10,583 nucleotides of DNA from JBHHYS01 sp046757645 (GTDB lineage: Bacteria; Acidobacteriota; Terriglobia; Acidiferrales; 2-02-FULL-67-57), in the NCBI GenBank assembly GCA_046757645.1, contig JBHHYS010000082.1, positions 1 through 10,583 of the forward strand, written 5' to 3'. This document shows, one piece after another, positions 5,086-10,583 of the stretch; positions within the stretch are counted from its first letter, which is position 1, and each line of letters opens with the position of its first letter. The position numbers and the translations under genes are program-made. The notes below the pieces were generated by a model. The model worked only from the letters and a program-made list of their open reading frames with translations, ran no database searches and was not told the origin of the DNA.

Positions 5086-5230
5086 TGCCCCGCGCTTTTC
5101 AGCGGGCGGGGCCCGGGCAAAGCGCCCTTCGACCCGCTCAGGGCAAGCAAGGCCTTACCCTACCCGAGCCAGGACCGTCCGACCATTTGTGCCGGTAAAA
5201 GGTGGGACGGCATTAGAATAACGCTGAACC

Positions 5231-5806
5231 ATGCGCCCTCGATTTACCCGACGGCTGTCGCTGGCAGCGCTGTTCCTCGTTGTTGTCTTTTTCCTGCTCG
5301 CCCGGAACACGCAGTTTCTTCGGGAGCGCTTTCAACCCACACCGGAGCCCGAGGGCGGTTGGTACACGGTGGTGTATGTTATCGACGCTGACACCATCGT
5401 TCTTGACCCGAACCCCTCTCCCTGGCTCGAAGCGGGCGGCCACGTTCGACTGATCGGAGTGGATGCTCCCGAGATGGGTTACTCCCCCCGGGCCCGCCTG
5501 CCCGGCGAGCCCGATCCCTTCGCTGTCGAAGCGACCGACTTCGTGCGCGCGCGGGTCGAGGGAAAGCGCGTGCGGCTCGAATATAGCCCCGAGCGCAGCG
5601 ACCGCTACGGCCGCACTCTGGGCTACATTTACCTAGAAGATGGGAGCTTGCTCAACGCCGAAGTCATCCGCCGCGGCTATGCCCGCGCCTACCGTCGTTT
5701 TCCTCATCCCCGGCGGGAGGAGTTCATTCGGCTGGAGGAAGAAGCCCAGGCGATGAACCGCGGCCTCTGGGCCCGGGGCGAAGCAGAGCCGGCGCCGGTG
5801 CGCTAG
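5231..5806 (+). CDS. membrane-anchored thermonuclease-like protein (SNase family)
   Basis: The 191-aa protein starts with a basic stretch (MRPRFTRR) and one hydrophobic helix (about residues 10-24), an uncleaved anchor or signal peptide that would place the enzyme outside the membrane. The staphylococcal nuclease domain follows (about 45-175). By alignment with S. aureus nuclease, the metal and catalytic residues are present: D52 and D54-T55 in VIDADTIVLD, R73 in HVRLIG, D78 and E81 in GVDAPE, and R128 in RYGRTLGYIY. The LLNAEVIRRGYARAY block and the final LEEEAQAMNRGLWA are also typical. The family hydrolyses DNA and RNA phosphodiester bonds with calcium. ATG 5231 is preferred for the anchor. 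No ribosome site is visible, and TAGAAT at 5214-5219 ends 11 nt before the ATG, so a very short leader is possible. It is convergent with archease across the small inverted-repeat element. Confidence 0.9.
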   Translation: MRPRFTRRLSLAALFLVVVFFLLARNTQFLRERFQPTPEPEGGWYTVVYVIDADTIVLDPNPSPWLEAGGHVRLIGVDAPEMGYSPRARLPGEPDPFAVEATDFVRARVEGKRVRLEYSPERSDRYGRTLGYIYLEDGSLLNAEVIRRGYARAYRRFPHPRREEFIRLEEEAQAMNRGLWARGEAEPAPVR

Positions 5807-5842
5807 GCGAGCGGCCCATCCTTCTTCGAGGTTCCTGCTGGG

Positions 5843-5959
5843 CTAGTGCCGTTCCAACTTATTGTGCCTAGCCGGCGAGTCTTTCATTTCAGTTTTCAGC
5901 CGATACTGTCAGAATTTCTGGTCGATTCCATCCGGCCGAATTAGTTGGAACGGCACTAG
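5843..5959. mobile_element. MITE-like element with 17-bp perfect terminal inverted repeats
   Basis: CTAGTGCCGTTCCAACT at 5843-5859 is repeated exactly in inverted orientation at 5943-5959. The repeats enclose 83 bp that look AT-richer than the flanking genes and carry no ORF of note. After one mismatch the complementarity resumes for ATT/AAT, so the arms are slightly longer. The outermost CTAG at both ends could be a 4-bp target duplication; IS5-group insertion sequences are known to duplicate CTAG/YTAR sites. The terminal repeats proper would then be TGCCGTTCCAACT, 13 bp. The right end overlaps the archease stop codon (TAG, minus strand 5958-5956), so insertion at that CTAG would leave the protein intact. 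With an 83-nt loop and no T-run it does not look like a terminator. No transposase is present. Confidence 0.6.
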
Positions 5960-6510
5960 ACGTCCAGGTAAACGGTGGCCTGCCACTTCCCGTTGCGTGG
6001 CTCGACGCCGAGTTGGTGGTAGGTGACCGCCTTGATATAAGTCCGGGCCCGGTGGTGGCGGCGGTCGAAGCGTTCGCCGCGGCCCATACCACGGACTTCC
6101 CAGAGTGCTTGCTGTATTGCTTCACTCTTGGCATGAGCGTTGGGGATCGCTTCCACGCGGCTGACGGTAAACTGCTTGAACACCCAACCCTCGGCGTCGG
6201 AGAGAAACAGCACCTCGCTCAGCCAGGAATAGAGCAAGTCTTCCACCGTGGCCGCTCGCACCCGGATTTCAATTGCCTGCCGCGCCCGCACCGTGTCCAG
6301 TTCCCAGCCATAGGCGCACATGGCCAAGGCGGCAGCGGCGAACAGCTCGGCGAGGGATTTTCCCCGCGCCACAAACCCCACGTCGGCGGGATGATCGAGA
6401 AACTCGTAGGGCTTCGACAGTGCCCTGCGGTGGATCTTTTTCTTGGCGCCGGGCTTCTTTTTCGCTTCGCGCGAAGTGCCCTTGCCCCGGCGCCCTTTGG
6501 CTCGCCTCAT
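5956..6510 (-). CDS. archease (RtcB ligase cofactor family) with a basic N-terminal extension
   Basis: The 184-aa product carries the archease signature near residue 34: PYEFLDHPADVGFVARGKSL, matching the family's Y.xLxHTADVG pattern. VEDLLYSWLSEVLFLSD follows, and the protein ends with the typical strand WQATVYLDV. The acidic residues D39, D43 and D183 sit where the family has metal-binding and essential Asp residues. Archease promotes guanylylation and multiple turnover of the RNA ligase RtcB in tRNA splicing and RNA repair. Residues 1-33 form an unusual extension with about 16 Lys/Arg, absent from typical ~140-aa members. There is no internal Met before the domain, so ATG 6510 is the likely start; AAGGG lies 4 nt upstream. 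It begins 6 nt after the gltX stop, so the two genes share a transcript. No rtcB is in the window. Its stop codon lies inside the inverted-repeat element. Confidence 0.87.
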   Translation of the reverse strand: MRRAKGRRGKGTSREAKKKPGAKKKIHRRALSKPYEFLDHPADVGFVARGKSLAELFAAAALAMCAYGWELDTVRARQAIEIRVRAATVEDLLYSWLSEVLFLSDAEGWVFKQFTVSRVEAIPNAHAKSEAIQQALWEVRGMGRGERFDRRHHRARTYIKAVTYHQLGVEPRNGKWQATVYLDV

Positions 6511-6516
6511 TGGCCC

Positions 6517-7974
6517 TTATCCGCGGGGCGCCGAGCCACTCAACGTAGGTAGAGAGTCCACCAGGCGCTGCAAGCGGGTAACCACTTTCTGCTGCCCGAG
6601 CAGCTCCATGCTGGCGAAAAGCGGCGGCGCTACCGCTTGCCCGGTGAGGGCGACGCGGGCAGCGTTGATGAGCAGAGCGGCTTTGACCCCGGCGCGGGCC
6701 GCCGCACCGCGCACCGCTTTTTCGATTTCGTCGTGCGACCAGTCTTTGATGGCGGCCAATTCGTCCTGCAGCTTGGGCAGGAGCTCTCCCAGGCGCTCGT
6801 CCTGCAGGAATTTCTTGACCGCGTCGGGGACGTAGTCAAACTCGTCGCTGAAAAAGGCGCGCGCCCAAGTGGAGAAGTCGGTCAACAGCCGGGCCCGGGG
6901 CCGGAGCAAATCGACCCCGCGCGCGAACCATTCCCGGCCCGCGCCCGACCACTCTTCCTGCCAGAGACCAGAGCGGCGGAGTTCGGCTTCGACGTGGGGG
7001 AGAATTTTTTCCAGCGGCTGGTTGCGCAGGTATTCGCCGTTAAACCACTCCAGCTTAGTGCGGTCGAAGACGGCGTTCGTGCGGCTAACCTGCTCCAGCC
7101 GAAACCGCTGGATGAGCTCCTCGGTGAGCATCAATTCGGTGTCATCCCCGGGGGACCAGCCCAGCAGGGCCAAGAAGTTGCGGAAGGCTTCGGGGAGGAA
7201 GCCCGCGTCGCGATAGGAGGTGACCGAGGTGGCTCCGTGGCGTTTGGAGAGGCGGGTGCGGTCGGGGCCGAGGATCAGGGGGAGGTGGGCGAACACAGGC
7301 GGGGAGGCGCCGAGCGCCTGATAGAGCAGGATCTGCTTCGGGGTGTTGGAGAGGTGGTCGGCGCCGCGGATGACGTGGCTGATGCGCATATCCAAATCAT
7401 CAGCCACCACCCCCAGGTGGTACGTGGGGAGGCCATCACTACGCAGCAGCACGAAGTCCTCGATCTCGTCGTGGGCAACGCTGACCCGGCCGTAGACAAC
7501 GTCGTCGAAGCTGGTCTGGCCGGTCTCTGGAACACGAAAGCGCAGCGCGGGCGAGAGGTGGCGACGCGCGGCGACTTCTGCGGCGGGCAAGCGCCGGCAG
7601 CGGCCGTCATATTTCCACGGCTTGCCGCTGCTTTCCGCGGCGCGGCGGCGCTCGGCGAGTTCCTCGGGGGTGCAGAAGCAGGGATAAGCGTGACCCGCGG
7701 GGAGAAGACGCTCGGCCAGGCCAGGGTAGCTCGCCAGGTGCTGGGACTGGAAGTAGGGCCCTTCGTCCCAGTCGAGCCCCAGCCAGCGCAGGCCATCGAG
7801 AACCGCGTCGACCAGTTCGGGCCGGGAGCGGTCCAGGTCGGTGTCTTCGATGCGAAGAATGAACACCCCGCCCTGCTGGCGAGCAAACAACCAGTTGAAC
7901 AGGGCGGTTCGGGCGCCGCCCACGTGCAGATAGCCGGTGGGGGAGGGAGCAAAGCGAACACGCACGTCGGCCAT
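6517..7974 (-). CDS. gltX: glutamate--tRNA ligase
   Basis: The 485-aa protein is a full-length class Ib aminoacyl-tRNA synthetase that charges tRNA-Glu with glutamate in the cytoplasm. The HIGH-type signature is PSPTGYLHVGG (10-20), with RIEDTD at 41-46 and the KMSKS-type loop RLSKRHG at 241-247. GADHLSNTPKQILLYQALG (204-222) is the usual Rossmann-fold block. A zinc-type motif C99-x-C101 ... YDGRC126 keeps three Cys spaced as in E. coli GluRS (24 residues between the second and third), but Arg replaces the His two residues later. The C-terminal anticodon-binding helical part (about 320-485) is complete. Many bacteria use such an enzyme in non-discriminating form together with GatCAB; the sequence read here does not settle that. 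ATG 7974 follows GGAACGG and lies 14 nt after a near-consensus promoter. It is followed after 6 nt by archease and is divergent from the diguanylate cyclase gene. Confidence 0.97.
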   Translation of the reverse strand: MADVRVRFAPSPTGYLHVGGARTALFNWLFARQQGGVFILRIEDTDLDRSRPELVDAVLDGLRWLGLDWDEGPYFQSQHLASYPGLAERLLPAGHAYPCFCTPEELAERRRAAESSGKPWKYDGRCRRLPAAEVAARRHLSPALRFRVPETGQTSFDDVVYGRVSVAHDEIEDFVLLRSDGLPTYHLGVVADDLDMRISHVIRGADHLSNTPKQILLYQALGASPPVFAHLPLILGPDRTRLSKRHGATSVTSYRDAGFLPEAFRNFLALLGWSPGDDTELMLTEELIQRFRLEQVSRTNAVFDRTKLEWFNGEYLRNQPLEKILPHVEAELRRSGLWQEEWSGAGREWFARGVDLLRPRARLLTDFSTWARAFFSDEFDYVPDAVKKFLQDERLGELLPKLQDELAAIKDWSHDEIEKAVRGAAARAGVKAALLINAARVALTGQAVAPPLFASMELLGQQKVVTRLQRLVDSLPTLSGSAPRG

Positions 7975-7988
7975 GGCCGTTCCGGCCC

Positions 7989-8017
7989 ATCATACGCGAA
8001 GTTCTGCCCAGTGCCAA
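7989..8017 (-). promoter_or_regulatory. near-consensus sigma70-type promoter for gltX-archease
   Basis: On the minus strand TTGGCA (8017-8012), a 17-bp spacer and TATGAT (7994-7989) match the consensus at 5 of 6 positions in each box. Transcription is predicted to start near 7982, leaving a leader of only about 8 nt before ATG 7974. Confidence 0.55.
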
Positions 8018-8018
8018 C

Positions 8019-8036
8019 TTGCGCCCCACGGCGCAA
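8019..8036. promoter_or_regulatory. operator-like dyad TTGCGCC-ccac-GGCGCAA
   Basis: A perfect 7-bp inverted repeat with a 4-bp spacer covers the -35 box of the rightward promoter and lies just upstream of the gltX -35. Its 18-bp length and symmetry are typical of a dimeric helix-turn-helix repressor site. No regulator gene is next to it. Confidence 0.4.
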
Positions 8037-8048
8037 AACCGCTAGTAT
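8019..8048 (+). promoter_or_regulatory. candidate promoter for the diguanylate cyclase gene
   Basis: TTGCGC (8019-8024) and TAGTAT (8043-8048) are 18 bp apart. The -35 box lies back to back with that of the gltX promoter (8012-8017), so the two promoters diverge from a common centre. An alternative -10, TATAGA at 8046-8051, would give a 21-bp spacer. Predicted transcription near 8055 leaves a leader of about 90 nt. Confidence 0.3.
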
Positions 8049-8060
8049 AGACGGCAGTTA

Positions 8061-8091
8061 ACCGGGTTCAGGACCGGTTCCAGAACCGGAA
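8061..8091. repeat. 12-bp-period ACCGG repeats containing a palindrome, in the leader of the diguanylate cyclase gene
   Basis: ACCGG starts at 8061, 8073 and 8085, exactly 12 bp apart. The second and third units form the perfect dyad CCGGTTC-ca-GAACCGG (8074-8080 with 8083-8089). It lies just downstream of the predicted transcription start, so it could be an operator at which a bound protein blocks the polymerase, or a short RNA hairpin in the leader. Confidence 0.4.
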
Positions 8092-8146
8092 CTCGCAGGC
8101 TCGGTGAGGGGGCGCAACGGGCCACTGGAACCTGGACGAGGCCGCA

Positions 8147-10583
8147 GTGGTCACTCTCATCGACACGCAATACGTGTTGACGCCCCTGATCGGGCGCAGC
8201 CTTCTGGCCGTCGTTTTCCTCTACGTCTACCGGCGCAAGCGCGAGCGCTACCTACTCTACTGGACGCTTGCCTGGATCCTGCTGGCGTTGGAGTACGTGG
8301 TTCACCTCCTGTGGGTGATGCAAGGAGGAGGCCAGCTGCTGGGCCAGGGCGTGGATTCGGTCTTGCTGGGGGTGGGGATGCTGCTGTTCCTGGATTCGGC
8401 CCGGGTGTTTTCGCGGGGAGCGGCGACCCCGGCAGCCACGGTGCTCCTGACCCCGGTGCTGTTGCTCAGCTTGCTTTTGCAGTTCGCGCTGGGCGGATTC
8501 GAGTTCTTCAGCCCGCTGGCGGTCCATGTGGGCAGCGGCGCTGTGGCGGTGGCTACCGCGATTCTCTTCTGGGGGGAGAGCCGTCGGCGGGAGATGATAG
8601 GAGGAACTCTGTTGGTGGCAGCGTTCCTTCTCTGGGGCTTGGTCTTTCTGAGCGCTCCCCTCAGCCAGCTCCTCCGGCAGACCCTTCCCGCCTACTTGAT
8701 GTGGGGGGTCAACCTCCCCGAACTCCTGATGGGTGTGAGCATGCTCATCGTGCTCTACGAGGAAGAGAAGCGCACCACGGAGCGCCACATGCTCAGCCTT
8801 GCCGGGCTCAACCTCATCACCAGCACCGCTCAGCACGCCACCACCGTGCAAGACATGCTCGGACAGACACTGGAGCGGGTCCTGGGCGCCCTTCGGGTTT
8901 CTTCCGGAACCATCGCGCTGACCCTGAGCGAGGATGGGCAACTGAGCTGCATCCATCGGGGCGAGGGGGGAGACTTCCTGCACGAGCTGGAGCGGTTGGA
9001 CTTGATCCCCTATCTCCACCGCACGGTCACCCGGCTGGGCGGGTTGGTGGTGCTCTCGGATTTGGACAAGCCAGCGGCGGCCACCGCCTTCGCCCATGAG
9101 CAGCCGTTCCTGCGACTGGCGCGTTTGGCCCGCAGCGAGGGCGTGCGCCTGCTAGCGGGGGCGAGCCTGCGGGCTCGGACCGGAGACCGCGGGGTGCTGC
9201 TTCTGGCTTCGACCGATTCGCGGCACTTCATCCCCGCGGAGTTGCGTCTCTTGCTGGGGGTGGGCGGGCAGATTGGCATGGCCGTAGAGAACTACCATTT
9301 GCTGCAGCAGAGCGCGCGGCGCACCGAAGAGTTGCGCGTGCTGAATGAAATCGGACGTGCCTTGAGTTCGGCCCTGAGCGTGGACGAGATCTTGGAACGC
9401 ATTTACGCCGAGATGCAGAGGGTGCTCGACGTCAGCAACTTCTACATCGCCCTCTACGACCCGCTCAAAGAGGAGGTTTCTTTCGAGCTGGAAGTGAAAG
9501 AGGGCTCCTTCCTGCCCAAACGCCACCGCCGCGCCCGCAACGGCCTCACCGAGTACGTCTTACGCCACAAACGGCCGCTGCTCATTCGGGAAGAATTCCC
9601 GCGGGTGGCGGCTCAGCTTGGGGTGGAACCCGGCCGCAGCGCCAAGACCTTCTGCGCCGTGCCCATCCTCTTGCACGGCGAGGCGGTGGGGGTCATCGGC
9701 ATCGTCAGCTACACTCGAACGAACGCCTTTGATCAGGAACACGTGGAAGTGCTGACCATCCTGGCGGCGCAGACCGCGGTGGCCATCGAGAACGCCCGAC
9801 TGTTCAGCGAAGAGCAGCGGCGGGGCCAACAACTGGCCCTGCTGAACAATGTCTCCAGCAAGGCGATTTCCACCCTGAACCCGGATGAGATGCTGGCCAC
9901 GATCGCCGCCGAGGTGCATGCCAGCCTCCCGTACGACCACATCGGGTTCGGAGTGCTTGATTACGCTGCCCGGGAGGTGGTGATTCAAGCCGGGGGCAGC
10001 CAGGGCAGCGAAGGCCTCAACCGGCGCTTCAAGCTCGGCGAAGGCTGTGTGGGAGGGGTCGCGATGAGCGGCCAGATGCATCAAGTGGAGGACATAACCG
10101 GGTTGCCCGACCCCAGTGCCTGCTCCCCGGTGCTGGCCGATGCCCAGTCCTTGGTGGCGCTCCCCATCGTCTACGCCGACCAGTTGCTGGGGGTGCTCAA
10201 CGTGGAGTCGCGCAAGCCCCATACCTTCCGCGAGGAGGACGTGCTGCTGTTGCGCACCCTGGCCGACCAGGTCGCCAGCGCCCTGCACAACGCCTTCGTC
10301 TTTCAGAAAGCGCAGGAGCAGGCGATCACCGACGGCCTCACCGGGGTCAAGACCCACCGCTTCTTTATGGAAGCGCTGACTGCGGAATGGCGCCGGGCCA
10401 CCCGCATGGCGCGCAGTTTTTCGCTGGTGCTACTCGACCTGGATAAATTCAAGTTCGTCAACGACTACTTTGGCCACTTGGAAGGCGACACCGTGTTGCA
10501 GCGGGTGGGCCGCGTCCTGCAGCAGAATGTGCGCCGCTCCGACGTGGTGGCCCGCTACGGGGGCGACGAATTCGTGGTGCTGA
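8147..10583 (+). CDS. 7TM-GAF-GAF-GAF-GGDEF diguanylate cyclase, C terminus cut by the window edge
   Basis: 812 codons are in view, in one uninterrupted frame that runs off the right edge. The N-terminal ~205 residues contain about seven hydrophobic helices (near 11-28, 35-58, 66-83, 95-117, 120-142, 148-170 and 180-202), a membrane sensor or anchor module. Three GAF-like domains follow: a divergent first one (about 215-385) and two clearer ones (about 396-555 and 563-722), each ending in a helix of the AVAIENARLF type. The GGDEF domain starts at D729-GLTG, has metal-site D764 in LLDLDKFKFVND, an RxxD inhibitory site (R796-D799) and an intact GGDEF (805-809). It should make cyclic di-GMP with product inhibition. 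The start is GTG 8147 after GGACGAGG; an in-frame TGA at 8105 limits alternatives to CTG 8132. An output or EAL domain beyond the edge cannot be excluded. Confidence 0.88.
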   Translation, partial: MVTLIDTQYVLTPLIGRSLLAVVFLYVYRRKRERYLLYWTLAWILLALEYVVHLLWVMQGGGQLLGQGVDSVLLGVGMLLFLDSARVFSRGAATPAATVLLTPVLLLSLLLQFALGGFEFFSPLAVHVGSGAVAVATAILFWGESRRREMIGGTLLVAAFLLWGLVFLSAPLSQLLRQTLPAYLMWGVNLPELLMGVSMLIVLYEEEKRTTERHMLSLAGLNLITSTAQHATTVQDMLGQTLERVLGALRVSSGTIALTLSEDGQLSCIHRGEGGDFLHELERLDLIPYLHRTVTRLGGLVVLSDLDKPAAATAFAHEQPFLRLARLARSEGVRLLAGASLRARTGDRGVLLLASTDSRHFIPAELRLLLGVGGQIGMAVENYHLLQQSARRTEELRVLNEIGRALSSALSVDEILERIYAEMQRVLDVSNFYIALYDPLKEEVSFELEVKEGSFLPKRHRRARNGLTEYVLRHKRPLLIREEFPRVAAQLGVEPGRSAKTFCAVPILLHGEAVGVIGIVSYTRTNAFDQEHVEVLTILAAQTAVAIENARLFSEEQRRGQQLALLNNVSSKAISTLNPDEMLATIAAEVHASLPYDHIGFGVLDYAAREVVIQAGGSQGSEGLNRRFKLGEGCVGGVAMSGQMHQVEDITGLPDPSACSPVLADAQSLVALPIVYADQLLGVLNVESRKPHTFREEDVLLLRTLADQVASALHNAFVFQKAQEQAITDGLTGVKTHRFFMEALTAEWRRATRMARSFSLVLLDLDKFKFVNDYFGHLEGDTVLQRVGRVLQQNVRRSDVVARYGGDEFVVL

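Larger units (their letters stand above)
4897..5230. repeat. non-coding block of inverted repeats between the response regulator and the thermonuclease
   Basis: No credible gene is seen in this 334-base gap. It holds several dyads: GCGAGGAATG/CATTCCTCGC (4947-4956 with 4981-4990, perfect 10 bp, 24-nt loop), a tight hairpin GGCAGGGG-CTTGT-CCCCTGCC (5065-5085), GCGCTTT/AAAGCGC (5092-5098 with 5119-5125), and GCCCT/AGGGC around CTTCGACCCGCTCAGGGCAAG-like sequence (5124-5144). The last motif resembles widely dispersed intergenic repeats in environmental bacteria (recalled, not searched). No U-tract follows any stem, so none looks like an ordinary intrinsic terminator. Confidence 0.55.

Noticed and set aside
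4897..5230. Riboswitch upstream of the thermonuclease
   Set aside because: The stems do not match any riboswitch core I know, and the predicted promoter lies downstream of them, so they would not be in the thermonuclease mRNA.
5843..5959. Bidirectional terminator between thermonuclease and archease
   Set aside because: The stem arms are 83 nt apart and no T-run follows on either strand; a small mobile element explains the exact termini better.
6637..8061. 474-codon plus-strand frame across the whole gltX gene
   Set aside because: It is exactly antisense to a complete glutamyl-tRNA synthetase with all signature motifs. Long antisense frames are expected at this GC content.
8104..9099. 331-codon plus-strand frame and a 281-codon minus-strand frame (8252-9097) over the membrane part of the cyclase
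   Set aside because: Both are Pro/Arg/Gly/His rich with no hydrophobic pattern, whereas the chosen frame gives seven clean helices and continues uninterrupted into GAF and GGDEF domains.
9560..10357. 265-codon minus-strand frame
   Set aside because: It is antisense to the second and third GAF domains and has no recognisable motif.

Overview
The window is a GC-rich (roughly two thirds G+C by eye) bacterial chromosome segment with short intergenic gaps and typical housekeeping and signalling genes. Several traits suggest an Acidobacteriota genome, probably from an environmental assembly. These are a diguanylate cyclase whose GGDEF domain opens with DGLTGVKTHRFF, a bactofilin followed by a divergent methyltransferase, a short NuoI-type ferredoxin, and dispersed palindromic repeats that translate as CHAERSEASQ. 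The phylum call is inference from remembered sequence style, not a search.

Layout. 1-83 (-) is a tRNA-Ser(CGA) cut by the window edge. 84-375 is non-coding with a dispersed repeat. 376-837 (+) is a solitary NuoI-like 2x[4Fe-4S] protein. 949-3373 (+) is a same-strand run: a 70-aa two-helix membrane protein, a micro-ORF interrupted by an in-frame amber codon, a YdcF/DUF218 membrane protein, a bactofilin and a methyltransferase-like protein. The last four are tightly packed or overlapping. 3380-4362 (-) holds a Spy/CpxP-like periplasmic protein and an unrecognised 97-aa protein. Divergent from them is a single-domain response regulator (4474-4896, +). 4897-5230 is a non-coding block of inverted repeats. 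5231-5806 (+) is a membrane-anchored thermonuclease. 5843-5959 is a small element with 17-bp perfect terminal inverted repeats, lying between the convergent thermonuclease and archease genes. 5956-7974 (-) is a gltX-archease operon. Divergent from it, and running off the right edge, is a large 7TM-GAF-GAF-GAF-GGDEF protein (8147-10583, +).

How they may work together. The YdcF-bactofilin-methyltransferase run looks like a cell-envelope/cytoskeleton operon. gltX and archease link tRNA charging with RNA-ligase support, although no rtcB is visible. The response regulator and the diguanylate cyclase are separate signalling units. No defence system, CRISPR array, prophage or biosynthetic cluster is visible.

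The observations most worth following are the MITE-like element placed exactly on the archease stop codon, the amber-interrupted micro-ORF whose frame is intact on both sides and which overlaps ydcF by ATGA, several promoters placed so close to start codons that leaderless transcripts are predicted, and the dyad-rich divergent control region between gltX and the diguanylate cyclase.
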